Position numbers and translations under genes: made by a program
NCBI GenBank assembly: GCA_016716125.1
Contig: JADJWZ010000031.1
Location: 1 to 26,467, forward strand
Reading direction: 5' to 3'
DNA length: 26,467 nucleotides
Origin: Ignavibacteria bacterium
Lineage (GTDB): Bacteria > Bacteroidota > Ignavibacteria > Tepidaquicellales > Tepidaquicellaceae
The notes under the pieces: generated by a model
The model's input: only the letters and a program-made list of their open reading frames with translations
What the model was told of the DNA's origin: nothing
The model's database searches: none
Shown here: positions 9,517-17,702 of the stretch, one piece after another
Numbering within the stretch: the first letter of the stretch is position 1
Layout of the letters: every line of letters starts with the position of its first letter

Positions 9517-9763
9517 ATTTGATTTTTAGGATCAGGGTTATGGTAATAAAAATAAACGAAACAATATTAGCAGCAAGAAGAGGTATGTTTGAGATCAAAG
9601 CTCCGTAAATAATCCAGATGATTATTCCTGTCTCAAGCATTATTAAAGTTGAAAGTGACAGATCGCCGGTGTGTTTAGTCTTTATTGCTCTGATTGACTG
9701 CGGAAGAAATGCAAACGTGGTAAGACTAGCAGCGATCAGACCTGTTATTAATACCGGATCCAA
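9509..9763 (-). CDS. SemiSWEET-type sugar transporter (MtN3/PQ-loop family)
   Basis: 84-residue membrane protein with three predicted helices: ITGLIAASLTTFAFLPQSIRAI (PQ motif in FLPQ, residues about 20-23), TLIMLETGIIIWIIYGALI and LLAANIVSFIFITITLILKI. One triple-helix bundle is the SemiSWEET size; these work as homodimers moving sugars such as sucrose or glucose across the inner membrane. The proposed start is TTG at 9761-9763, one base after the glyQS stop, giving MDPVLITG. This context suggests coupled translation. The last codons overlap the Crp/Fnr start. Family assignment is good; the sugar is not known. Confidence 0.87.
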   Translation of the reverse strand: MDPVLITGLIAASLTTFAFLPQSIRAIKTKHTGDLSLSTLIMLETGIIIWIIYGALISNIPLLAANIVSFIFITITLILKIKYG

Positions 9764-9764
9764 C

Positions 9765-11132
9765 TTATTCTATTTTTGATTTCAAATAATCTTTTACTCT
9801 GTCCTTCTGAATCCTCTCCTGTGCCATCGAATCCCTGTGCCTTACTGTAACTGAATTATCCGTAAGTGTATCAGAATCTACCGTGATACAAAACGGCGTT
9901 CCGCATTCATCCTGTCTCCTGTATCTTCTTCCCACTGCGCCTGAATCATCATAAAATACATTGAAGCTTCTCCGCAGATCGTCAGTAATTCCGTGCGCAA
10001 TATCCTGCATTCCGTCCCTGTTAACCAGAGGAAATATTCCCGCCTTCACAGGCGCAAGCGACGGATGGAATCTTAATACTGTTCTCGTCTCCGATGATTC
10101 GCTTCCGTCTGAATTTTCTTTTTTAATTTCCTCTTCCTCATAAGCATTGCACAGGAATGCAAAGAAACTTCTTGAAGCTCCGGCGGATGTCTCAATGACG
10201 AACGGCGTGAATCTTTCCTTCGTCTGATCATCAAAATATTCTATTTTCTTTCCTGAATACTCCGTATGTCTTTTCAGATCAAAGTCCGTTCTGTTGTGAA
10301 TGCCTTCTATCTCACCCCATCCGAACGGAAACTCAAACTCAATGTCAACAGCCGCCTTCGCATAGTGCGCAAGCTTTTCATGCTCATGAAATTTGATCTT
10401 ATCCTTGTTCATCCCGTATCTTACAAACCAGTTATACCTCTGCTCTTTCCAGTAATCATACCATTTCGAGTCTTCTTCCGGATTCACGAAGAACTGCATT
10501 TCCATCTGCTCAAATTCCCTTGTCCTGAAAAGAAAGTTTTTAGTATTAATTTCATTCCTGAATGCCTTTCCGATCTGCGCAATGCCGAACGGAATTTTCT
10601 GTCTTGAAGATTCTCTCACATTATTAAAATTCACATAAATTCCCTGCGCTGTTTCAGGTCTTAAATATACTGCGTTTGAAGATTCCTCAAGAGGACCGAC
10701 ATGAGTTTTAAACATCAGATTAAAATTTCTCGCTTCGGTAAATTTTCCTTCTTCAAAACACTTCATTGCTTTTCTGCCTTTGAATCCTTTGTTGCCGCAG
10801 TCCGACTCATCGAGCTGATCAGCCCTGAATCTGCCTTTGCATTCTTTGCAGTCCACCATCGGATCTGAAAAATGTTCAACGTGTCCCGACGCTTCCCACA
10901 CTCTCGGATGCATTAATATAGAAGAGTCTATTCCTTCCACATTCTCACGGTAGGTCATTTCTCTCCACCAGGATTCCTTGATGTTTTTCAAAAGCTCCAC
11001 TCCGAGCGGACCGTAATCATAACATCCGTTCAGTCCGCCGTAAATTTCCGACGACTGAAATATGAATCCTCTTCTCTTCGAAAGCGAGACTATTTTTTCC
11101 GTTACGTCTGACTTATTGTTTTTATTACTCAA
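9765..11132 (-). CDS. glyQS: Glycine--tRNA ligase (alpha2 dimer type)
   Basis: Intact 455-residue class II aminoacyl-tRNA synthetase that charges tRNA-Gly. It has RRGFIFQSSEIYGGLNGCYDYGPLG at 20-44, motif 1 around 48-75 and a zinc-binding-like insertion with CKEC (95-98). Next is LRPETAQGIYVNF (157-169), motif 2 FRNEI with the TREFEQME loop (191-212), HEKLAHYAKAAVD (251-263) and motif 3 ETSAGASRSF (314-323). The anticodon-binding domain starts at about 355 (LAPVKAGIFPLV) and ends with CITVDSDTLTDNSVTVRHRDSMAQERI. Length and motifs match the single-chain type, not the GlyQ/GlyS tetramer. It is an essential housekeeping gene and, as first gene of the tight cluster with SemiSWEET and Crp/Fnr, may drive their expression. 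Confidence 0.96.
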   Translation of the reverse strand: MSNKNNKSDVTEKIVSLSKRRGFIFQSSEIYGGLNGCYDYGPLGVELLKNIKESWWREMTYRENVEGIDSSILMHPRVWEASGHVEHFSDPMVDCKECKGRFRADQLDESDCGNKGFKGRKAMKCFEEGKFTEARNFNLMFKTHVGPLEESSNAVYLRPETAQGIYVNFNNVRESSRQKIPFGIAQIGKAFRNEINTKNFLFRTREFEQMEMQFFVNPEEDSKWYDYWKEQRYNWFVRYGMNKDKIKFHEHEKLAHYAKAAVDIEFEFPFGWGEIEGIHNRTDFDLKRHTEYSGKKIEYFDDQTKERFTPFVIETSAGASRSFFAFLCNAYEEEEIKKENSDGSESSETRTVLRFHPSLAPVKAGIFPLVNRDGMQDIAHGITDDLRRSFNVFYDDSGAVGRRYRRQDECGTPFCITVDSDTLTDNSVTVRHRDSMAQERIQKDRVKDYLKSKIE

Positions 11133-11189
11133 TATTTTTTTGGATTAATTGTTTGTGAATTATATCTGAATTTTATAACTGATAATAAA

Positions 11190-12126
11190 TCAGACTTCCA
11201 CTCCGAAGTCAGCTTTGAGAACTTCCCTGAGTCCGTCTTCAAATACTCTCGGACTGAATTCCGGCATTATGCTTTTCAGATATGAAATATCAGTTCTCTT
11301 CTCATACATGCCGTCAGGTTTGGAAGTATCCCATTTTATTTCACCTGTATATTCAAATACTTTTTTCGCTATGTCAATATATTCTTTGATTGAATTATCA
11401 AAGCCCGTTCCGATATTGACTATCTCCGGTTTATCATAATTTTCCATAAGATATATACATGCATCTGCGCAGTCATCTACATATAGCGCTTCTCTTCTCG
11501 GTTTCCCGCTTCCCCAGAACACAAGTTCAGTTCCGTCCCTGTGAGCATTCACGAATTTCTGCACCACAGCCGCAATGAAGTGACTGTTGTTCAGATCGTA
11601 ATTATCATTTGGTCCGTAAAGATTTGTCGGCATTGCAGCGACAGCGTTGATGCCGTACTGCTGTCTGTAAAGCTGACATGCGATAATTCCCATTCCCTTT
11701 GCCACTGCATAACCTTTATTAGTCTCTTCGAGCGGTCCGGTCATGAATCTGTTCTCATTTATCGGCTGCGGATTTTCTTTAGGATAAATGCAGGTCGAAC
11801 CGGTATAAAGCAGCTTGGTTCCCGGGCGAATGATTCTTTAACGCTTCGATCACATTAAGTATCATCATCGAATTCTGATAAAGGAAATCCGCCTGTCTCG
11901 TATTATTGGCAAGTATCCCGCCTACAAGTCCGGCTACCATATAAACCTTTTCCGGTTTTTCATTTTTAAAATATTCTTCGACATCATTTTTAACAAGAAG
12001 GTCGAAGCCGTCTTTTCTTGAAGGCGTTGAGATATTTTCAAAACCTTTTTTCTCAAGCTGTCTTACTATCGAACTTCCAAGCATTCCTGTTCCGCCGAAG
12101 ACAGCTGTTTTTGCTTTATTATTCAT
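11190..12126 (-). CDS. fcl: GDP-L-fucose synthase (one frameshift)
   Basis: NADPH-dependent epimerase/reductase that converts GDP-4-keto-6-deoxy-mannose to GDP-L-fucose for surface polysaccharide. The N-terminal frame MNNKAKTAVFGGTGMLGSSIV carries the Rossmann GGTGMLG. The catalytic Ser is in GSTCIYP, just past the shift, and the Tyr-x3-Lys in GYAVAKGMG. NLYGPNDNYD and HFIAAVVQKF are family hallmarks. I chose the ATG at 12124-12126 because the longer start (12165) adds 13 unconserved residues. The frame changes near 11818-11822 at GGGAACC, fitting one extra base; the corrected length of about 312 residues is normal. It is a short-chain dehydrogenase/reductase of the extended type. GDP-mannose dehydratase, its usual partner, is not in the window. 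Confidence 0.9.
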
Positions 12127-12169
12127 TTGTTTGTTATGTATTCTCGGAAATAATAATTTATTCAATTGT

Positions 12170-12733
12170 TAAGATCCGGAAGTAATTATTTTTACTGATT
12201 AATATTATTTTGGAATTTAAATCTGTATGGAATGAATATCTGCCGTAAGAATTTATGACAAATAATTTTTTCCCGCTGATAAAATCAAAACGAAGTAATT
12301 TACAAAATATTTAACGGATTTTTAAGAACTTTATAATTCTGTTTCATTGTTATCCAGAACGGGTTCCCAAAAAAATCTATTGGGGGGTTTTTTTAAAAAA
12401 AATGGTTTTTTGAAAAAAAAAAAAATAACAGCCCCCGGGGAAAAATGGCGGGAGGAAAAAGAGAACTGGGAAAAAAAAATTTTCCCCGGGGGGGCGGGGG
12501 GGGGGGGGGGGGGGGGGGGGTTTTTGTGTGGGGGGGGGGGGGGGGGTTGGGGGGTTTTTTGGGGGGGTGGGGGGGGGTGTTTGGGGGGTGTTTTTGTCGG
12601 CCCGGTTGGGCGGGGGGGCCGGGGGCCGGAGATAGAAAAAAAAAAAAAAAAAAAAAAAAAAAAGGAAAATTCTGTTCTGATTGAAACAAGATGACTATTC
12701 ATTTAACTTAGAAACCTTTCATCATATTGCTTA
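12170..12733. other. Intergenic stretch with homopolymer-distorted block (likely sequencing/assembly artefact)
   Basis: There is no credible gene between GDP-L-fucose synthase and the aldehyde dehydrogenase. From about 12360 to 12663 the sequence is almost only runs: about 30 G with one C near 12485-12520, repeated G/T blocks to about 12615, and an A run of about 29 at 12636-12663. Run lengths grow and the base alphabet shrinks, as in low-quality read ends or badly filled gaps. Open frames here translate to poly-Gly, poly-Pro, poly-Lys or poly-Phe and are not genes. The flanks (12170-12355 and 12670-12733) have normal AT-rich composition and no feature that I can support. Confidence 0.85.
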
Positions 12734-14161
12734 TCACATTATCACCATTATTTTTCTCTCCGTCATTTCTTCAATTGCATACTTAACGCCTTCTCTCGAA
12801 TTTCCGGAATCCTTCACTCCGCCGTAAGGCATTGCGTCCATTCTGTAAGTCGAAACATTATTTATGATGACTCCGCCTGTCTCAATATTTTCAAATGCAT
12901 AAAATGCGTTGTCGATATTTTTTGTAAAAACTCCCGCCTGCAGACCGAAATCGGAATTGTTAACTTCTTCAACTGCTTTTTTAAAATCACTAAACCGTGT
13001 AACCGTAATAAGCGGAGCAAAGACTTCCATTGCATTTACTTTCATTGCTGCCGAAGTATTTGCAAGCACAGTCGGCATTAGAACAGCTTTATTTCTTTCG
13101 CCGCCGGTCAGGACCACCGCACCTTCCGAAACCGCTTCACCGATCCACTTCTCAATCTTCTCTGCATCAGCTTCCGTGATCATTGACGCAACGTCAGTTT
13201 TTTCATCATAAGGATCGCCGGTAATAATCTTTGCCGTCTCTTCTTTTAAAAATTTTTCAAACTCCGTATAAATTTTCTCATGAATAAAAACTCTCTGAAC
13301 CGAAATGCAGCTCTGTCCCGCCTGTCCGAAACCTCCGAGAATAATTTTCTTCACAGAGTCAGTTATGTCAGCGGATTCATCGACAATCACTCCGGCATTT
13401 CCTCCGAGTTCAAGAGAAATTTTCTGCCTGTTCATTTTCTTCTTAAGCTCCCATCCGACTTCCGAACTCCCGGTAAAACTTACCATCTTTACTCTGTCAT
13501 CCGCTGCAAATTTTCCTGTCTCACTGCCTGATGAAGTAATGACATTCACGGGACAGTAATTCATTCCGAGTCCGGCGCAGCATTCGCTGATTATTTTTAC
13601 AATTTCGATCCCGCAAGTGAGAGACGCTGAAGCAGGTTTCAATAATACAACATTTCCCGAAGCCAGCGCCGGTGATAATTTATGCGCCACAAGATTCACG
13701 GGAAAATTCCAGGGAGTAATGGCAAGTATCAGACCAACGGGAAATCTTTTGACGATCCCCTTAGCATTTTCAGAACCTTTCAAAAGACTAAGATCAGTAA
13801 ATTCCCCGTCTATCCTTCCCGCTTCCTCGCTGCCGAGTCTGAATGTAAACACCGCCCTGTCAACTTCGATTCTTGAAAACTTAACCGGCTTTCCCGTCTC
13901 TTCAGTAATTAGTTCTGATAAAAAATCCTTTCTCTCACTGATCTTATTTGATATCGCTGATAGCAGCGATTGCTTTAAATATACAGGTTCACTTTTATAT
14001 TTTTCAAAAACATCTGTCAGATAATCAAGCGCTGCATTGATATGCCCGCTGTCTGACTTATAAACTTTCCTGACAGTGATGCCGGAATAAGGATTTATGA
14101 TCTCAGTTACTTCATTAGAAGTAACGAATTTATTTTCTATGAAAAATTTTTCTGTGTTCAT
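12734..14161 (-). CDS. NAD(P)-dependent aldehyde dehydrogenase
   Basis: Intact 475-residue ALDH-superfamily enzyme that oxidises an aldehyde to a carboxylate. Seen in order: ITPWNFPVNL with Asn152, LLKPASASL with Lys175 (cofactor ribose/phosphate), FTGSSEVGWEL (Rossmann turn, 229-239), general base Glu251 in LELGGNAG, nucleophile Cys285 in GQAGQSCISVQR, and EVFAPLITV. The C-terminal oligomerisation strand includes MPYGGVKDSGNSREGVKYAIEEMTE. Similarity of feel is to lactaldehyde/succinate-semialdehyde and non-phosphorylating glyceraldehyde-3-phosphate dehydrogenases, but the aldehyde cannot be named. It is cytosolic, with all catalytic residues present. It is followed on the strand by the corrupted block, and preceded 57 bp upstream by the DUF423 gene, with which it may be co-transcribed. 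Confidence 0.93.
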   Translation of the reverse strand: MNTEKFFIENKFVTSNEVTEIINPYSGITVRKVYKSDSGHINAALDYLTDVFEKYKSEPVYLKQSLLSAISNKISERKDFLSELITEETGKPVKFSRIEVDRAVFTFRLGSEEAGRIDGEFTDLSLLKGSENAKGIVKRFPVGLILAITPWNFPVNLVAHKLSPALASGNVVLLKPASASLTCGIEIVKIISECCAGLGMNYCPVNVITSSGSETGKFAADDRVKMVSFTGSSEVGWELKKKMNRQKISLELGGNAGVIVDESADITDSVKKIILGGFGQAGQSCISVQRVFIHEKIYTEFEKFLKEETAKIITGDPYDEKTDVASMITEADAEKIEKWIGEAVSEGAVVLTGGERNKAVLMPTVLANTSAAMKVNAMEVFAPLITVTRFSDFKKAVEEVNNSDFGLQAGVFTKNIDNAFYAFENIETGGVIINNVSTYRMDAMPYGGVKDSGNSREGVKYAIEEMTERKIMVIM

Positions 14162-14217
14162 TTTGAAAAGTTTGTAATTAATATTATCAAATCGTAAGGA
14201 CTTTCAAACAGAATTCT

Positions 14218-14598
14218 CTAATTCAACGGACCGGATTTATACTTTATGCCTGCAAAGATAAGTAATAACCATCCTGTCAGAAATGCTACGCCGCCGAATG
14301 GTGTGATCATCGCAAGAAAAGTAACCGAAGTTAATGCGTACAAATAAAGTGAAAATGAAAACAATATAATACCGATCGCTAAGAAAAATGCCGCTCTGAA
14401 AAATTTATCTATACCTGCCAGACCAATTGCCAGTATGACTGAAGAGTGGATCAAATGATAGAAAACGCCCGTTTTATAAATCTCCAGCATCTCAGGCGTG
14501 AGAATATTCTTAAGCCCGTGAGCGCCGAAAGCGCCAAGAGCAACACCGGTAAATCCGAACACTCCGCCGGTTATGATCCAGAATTTTTGTCTGCACAT
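14218..14598 (-). CDS. DUF423 family small integral membrane protein
   Basis: 126 residues with four predicted transmembrane helices: FWIITGGVFGFTGVALGAFGAHGL, FYHLIHSSVILAIGLAGI, FFLAIGIILFSFSLYLYAL and MITPFGGVAFLTGWLLLIFAGI. GALGAFGAHGLK-like at the first helix end and H-x-x-H-S in the second are the DUF423 (YgdD-like) signature. Length is typical. It is an inner-membrane protein of unknown function. It is probably expressed with the downstream aldehyde dehydrogenase. A 238-bp AT-rich gap separates it from the divergent secreted protein at 14837, and promoters for both directions should lie there. Confidence 0.9.
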   Translation of the reverse strand: MCRQKFWIITGGVFGFTGVALGAFGAHGLKNILTPEMLEIYKTGVFYHLIHSSVILAIGLAGIDKFFRAAFFLAIGIILFSFSLYLYALTSVTFLAMITPFGGVAFLTGWLLLIFAGIKYKSGPLN

Positions 14599-14836
14599 GA
14601 TTTATTTATTTTATTAAAAATACTTTTTATGTATTAATTAAGAAGCATACTTTTATATAAATATAATAAAATTGGATACATGAGTGTTTATAAAATTAAA
14701 AAATATAATCTCTTGATATTTAAAATCCATAATTTTAATTTCAGTTAATTAAGAGATGAAGATTTCCACCCAAAGGAAATTTTTTAGTTTTAAAAAACGA
14801 TTGAAGATTCAGTTTTTTAATTTAAAAAAATTAAAT

Positions 14837-17017
14837 ATGAAAAACATTATTTTGTGCATTTCGACGGTTCTGATTTTCTCAAATGTTTACTCTCAACAAA
14901 ATCAAACATGGAAATTTCTTCACCCTACTCCGCAGGGAAACAGTCTGCGTTGGTTACAGGTAGCAGATCAGTTACATTATTTTGCCGGAGGAGACTTGGG
15001 CACATTCATGAAAACTACAGATGGAGGAGTTAACTGGGATGTAAAAACGATTTCAATAATCCCCGGTGATTTTCGAAATCTCTACAGAGGTTATTTCTCT
15101 AATAAAGATACGGGAATCATTACTACTTATCAGGGAATTTTAAGGACAGAAGATGGAGGTGAAACTTTTCAAAATGTCCTGTCATTTACCGGAACTTCAA
15201 ATTATCCTTATAGTATGTCCTTTATTAACAGGGATACAGGTTTTACAATAATTTATCCGTCATCTGTTTTATATAAGACAATGGATGGAGGCAAGACGTG
15301 GGGACCGGTCTCGAACTTCGCTATTACCAACTTTGTCAATGATTTATATGCTTTTGATGAAAATTATTTTATCGGAGCGTTAAATAATGCTCCGGCAAAT
15401 TATAATTATTTCAGAACTACAAACGGAGGTGCTTCTTTTGATACCAGAACCATTACCAATGGATTTATTTTCGAACCTATGCATGCTGTGAATTTTATCA
15501 ATTCGAATACCGGGTTTGTATGCGGACATAGTATTTTTAAAACTACTGACAAAGGTAATAGCTGGGCAACTCTCTTAACAACCGGTGCATCTCCAAATGT
15601 TAAAATAATTTCAGAAAAAGGACCGGATTCTTCACTTATAATTTTAAATAGCAGCGGTAGTTATAAAAAATCCTCAGACGCCGGTTTAAATTTTACAGAT
15701 GTAAATATTGCTGCGAATACCTCAAATCAATTCTGGACTTATGGTTATTCGGATATATATAAAAATGGAGATTTAATTGTCACAGTTGGCGGCGCAGGGA
15801 TAATAAATAAATCAACAAATGGCGGTGATAATTTTACTTTATTAACCAATATGGATAAAGGCGGAAGTTTTAATGACATCATAATAATTGATGATAAAAT
15901 ATGGGCTGTTGGTAATTATGGTAACAACCCTTCTTCACCTGATGCCATACTTCATTCAAGTGACAACGGAATAACATGGCAAAGACAATTGAATGATATT
16001 GTATCATTAAGAAGTATAGATATGCTGAATTCGAATACAGGTTACACTTCAGGAGATGGCAGTAAAATTTATAAGACCACTAATGGCGGACAAAACTGGG
16101 ATACAGTTAGCAGACCAATCTTTAACAGCAGTATAAGCATTAACAAAATAAAATTTTTAAGTGAAAACTTTGGATATGCTTTTGGAAATTCCGGGAAAGT
16201 TTTCAAAACTACCAATGGCGGAAATAATTGGGAGGATTTAGTTACAAACTCAATTTACAGTTTCTATGCAGGCGATATTATAGATGAAAATAATTTATGC
16301 GCAGCCGGAAATGTTGGAGAAATAATTAAATCTACAAATGGCGGAACAAACTGGATAAATATAAGACCTCTTACTTCAAATCAAATAAGATACTACAGTA
16401 TAGCAATGATAAGCAGTGAAATTTTTTATGCTGCGGGTGAAAGTTCTACGCTATTAAAGACTACAAACGGCGGAACAAACTGGACTCCAATCTTTGTAGA
16501 TTCTGTTTCAATTATTTTACGATCTGTAAATTTTTATTCTGAAGATATCGGATATGTAGTCGGTGATAAAGGAATCTGCCTATTTACTACAAACGGTGGT
16601 AATACCTGGAATAAAGAATTTTCCAATACAGTTAATTTAAAAACGGTTTTTATAAAAAATCCATATGAGATTTTTGCTGCAGGTGATAATGGCTGTTTAA
16701 TAAAGAAAACAAATATTATTACAAATATAAATAATAATGATATCTCTCCCGGAGATTTTAGATTGCATCAGAATTATCCAAATCCGTTTAACCCTATCAC
16801 GAAGATCAGATATTCAATTCCCCAAAGTGATTTAGTAAAGATTTCTGTTTATAATATAAAAGGTCAGCTTATAAAAACATTAGTGAATGAATTTAAGAAC
16901 AAAGGTACTTTTGAAATTGAATTCAGAAGTAATGATCTTTCCAGCGGAGTTTATTACTACCGGTTAATAATAAATGATGTAGTTACTGATACCAAGCGAA
17001 TGGTAGTTTTAAAATGA
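14837..17017 (+). CDS. Secreted YCF48/BNR-repeat protein with T9SS type A sorting domain
   Basis: 726 residues from my chosen ATG at 14837, where a signal peptide (MKNIILCISTVLIFSNVYSQ) begins. An in-frame ATG 81 bp upstream would add a basic leader and is less likely. The body is a series of Asp-box/BNR-like hairpins, each with KTTNGGxxW or similar: KTTDGGVNW, RTEDGGETF, KTMDGGKTW, HSSDNGITW, KTTNGGQNW, KTTNGGNNW, KSTNGGTNW, KTTNGGTNW, FTTNGGNTW. They are separated by IGYVVGDKG-like strands, as in YCF48/photosystem stability-factor-like beta-propellers. The last 85 residues form a T9SS sorting domain (LHQNYPNPFNPITK, SGVYYYRLIIND). It is exported and probably surface-attached; its role is unknown. 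Such propellers bind or scaffold and are rarely enzymes. Frame intact. Confidence 0.9.
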   Translation: MKNIILCISTVLIFSNVYSQQNQTWKFLHPTPQGNSLRWLQVADQLHYFAGGDLGTFMKTTDGGVNWDVKTISIIPGDFRNLYRGYFSNKDTGIITTYQGILRTEDGGETFQNVLSFTGTSNYPYSMSFINRDTGFTIIYPSSVLYKTMDGGKTWGPVSNFAITNFVNDLYAFDENYFIGALNNAPANYNYFRTTNGGASFDTRTITNGFIFEPMHAVNFINSNTGFVCGHSIFKTTDKGNSWATLLTTGASPNVKIISEKGPDSSLIILNSSGSYKKSSDAGLNFTDVNIAANTSNQFWTYGYSDIYKNGDLIVTVGGAGIINKSTNGGDNFTLLTNMDKGGSFNDIIIIDDKIWAVGNYGNNPSSPDAILHSSDNGITWQRQLNDIVSLRSIDMLNSNTGYTSGDGSKIYKTTNGGQNWDTVSRPIFNSSISINKIKFLSENFGYAFGNSGKVFKTTNGGNNWEDLVTNSIYSFYAGDIIDENNLCAAGNVGEIIKSTNGGTNWINIRPLTSNQIRYYSIAMISSEIFYAAGESSTLLKTTNGGTNWTPIFVDSVSIILRSVNFYSEDIGYVVGDKGICLFTTNGGNTWNKEFSNTVNLKTVFIKNPYEIFAAGDNGCLIKKTNIITNINNNDISPGDFRLHQNYPNPFNPITKIRYSIPQSDLVKISVYNIKGQLIKTLVNEFKNKGTFEIEFRSNDLSSGVYYYRLIINDVVTDTKRMVVLK

Positions 17018-17208
17018 TTTTAGAATATTTTATGTGTTTTTATGTGTAAGATTAAAAGTCATGCTAATCTGCTTATGAGAATTCGGGATTAAAAAATTTT
17101 AATGGTTATTTTATAATGTCTTAGATTAATATTTTTGAAAATTTTTATTAGGTATTAAATAGCAATTGTAAAAATAAATTATTTGAGCTATTTTCGTAAC
17201 TTGTTCAA
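17018..17208. other. AT-rich intergenic gap before the tRNA-like repeat
   Basis: 191 bp downstream of the secreted BNR protein. I see no open frame, no hairpin with a T-run and no recognisable promoter. Confidence 0.5.
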
Positions 17209-17299
17209 GGAGTCGTAGTTCAGTTGGTTACCCCGAGTGCTCGGGGCTGACTGTCACTCAGGAGGTCGTCCCGAGGACTCGGGAAGTCTCGTCGAATTA
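17209..17299 (+). pseudogene. tRNA-Asp(GTC)-like remnant interrupted by two palindromes
   Basis: The 5' end GGAGTCGTAGTTCAGTTGGTTA matches the acceptor and D-arm of a bacterial tRNA-Asp. CTGA-CTGTCAC-TCAG at 17247-17261 is an anticodon arm with a 7-nt loop carrying GTC, and GAGGTCG matches the variable region. Between D-loop and anticodon arm, where GAAT plus a linker is expected, lies the palindrome CCCCGAGTGCTCGGGG (17231-17246). Where the T-arm belongs lies TCCCGAGGACTCGGGA (17269-17284), followed by AGTCTCGTCGAATTA. That 3' end cannot pair with GGAGTCG. A canonical cloverleaf is therefore impossible, so I call it a tRNA-derived remnant and not a working tRNA. Confidence 0.6.
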
Positions 17300-17466
17300 A
17301 AGAAGAAAGAAGTTTACAATAAAAATATTAACAAAGTCGTAGTTCAGTTGGTTACCCCGAGTGCTCGGGGCAAACTCCGTCTCAGGAGGTCGTCGAGGAC
17401 TCGGGAAGTCTCGTCGAATTAAGAAGAAAGAAGTTTACAATAAAAATATTAACATGAGTCGTAGTT
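17211..17466 (+). repeat. Tandem 122-124-bp repeat derived from tRNA-Asp (2 copies plus stub)
   Basis: Copies start with GTCGTAGTTCAGTTGG at 17211 and 17335; a stub GTCGTAGTTA starts near 17457, giving periods of 124 and 122 bp. Each unit is the tRNA-like part followed by the same AT-rich spacer (AGAAGAAAGAAGTTTACAAT, then AAAAATATTAACA). Copy 2 keeps both palindromes (first at 17355-17370), loses two C in the second, and replaces the anticodon loop with CAAACTCCGTCT. The stub is cut after TAGTTA and runs directly into the 89-bp array that starts with TTATGCTCGTTCCC. Confidence 0.85.
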
Positions 17467-17701
17467 ATGCTCGTTCCCAAACTCCGTTTGGGAACGCACT
17501 TGAATTTAAAACTCCGTTTCTGTCTGTACTCATCTATCATGTAACATGACCTGTTATGCTCGTTCCCAAACTCCGTTTGGGAACGCACTTGAATTTGAAA
17601 CTCCGTTTCTGTCTGTACTCATCTATCATGTAACATGAACTGTTATGCTCGTTCCCAAACTCATTTTGACAACACACCAGCAATTGAAACTCCGTTTCTA
17701 A
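17465..17701. repeat. 89-bp tandem palindromic repeat array A (REP-like)
   Basis: Units begin TTATGCTCGTTCCC at 17465, 17554 and 17643, an exact 89-bp period. Each unit contains the near-perfect palindrome CGTTCCCAAAC-TCC-GTTTGGGAACG, then GCACTTGAATTT, a short second copy of the core (GAAACTCCGTTTC, itself palindromic), and a tail TGTCTGTACTCATCTATC. Unit 3 is degenerate: its right palindrome arm reads TCATTTTGAC and the tail is cut at 17701, just inside the GNAT gene's downstream flank. The 'spacers' are the same in each unit, so it is not a CRISPR. No RAYT transposase is visible nearby. Confidence 0.88.
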
Positions 17702-17702
17702 A

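Noticed and set aside
12310..12700. Inverted similarity between the flanks of the corrupted block (TCTGTTTCATTG and CTTGTTTCAATC), as a fold-back or mobile element end
   Set aside because: Short, imperfect match in low-quality surroundings; no transposase or target duplication.
12331..12702. Long open frames on both strands in the 12.3-12.7 kb block (poly-Gly, poly-Pro and poly-Phe proteins)
   Set aside because: Pure consequence of homopolymer runs in a corrupted block; no credible protein.
17209..17299. Functional tRNA-Asp gene
   Set aside because: The 3' end cannot pair with the acceptor 5' strand and the T-arm is replaced by a palindrome.
17237..17549. Short proteins encoded across the tRNA-like and REP-like repeats
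   Set aside because: Open frames follow the repeats and palindromes; composition and lack of start context do not support coding.
17465..17701. CRISPR array at the 89-bp repeats
   Set aside because: The whole unit repeats, including what would be the spacer; no variable spacers and no cas genes in the window.
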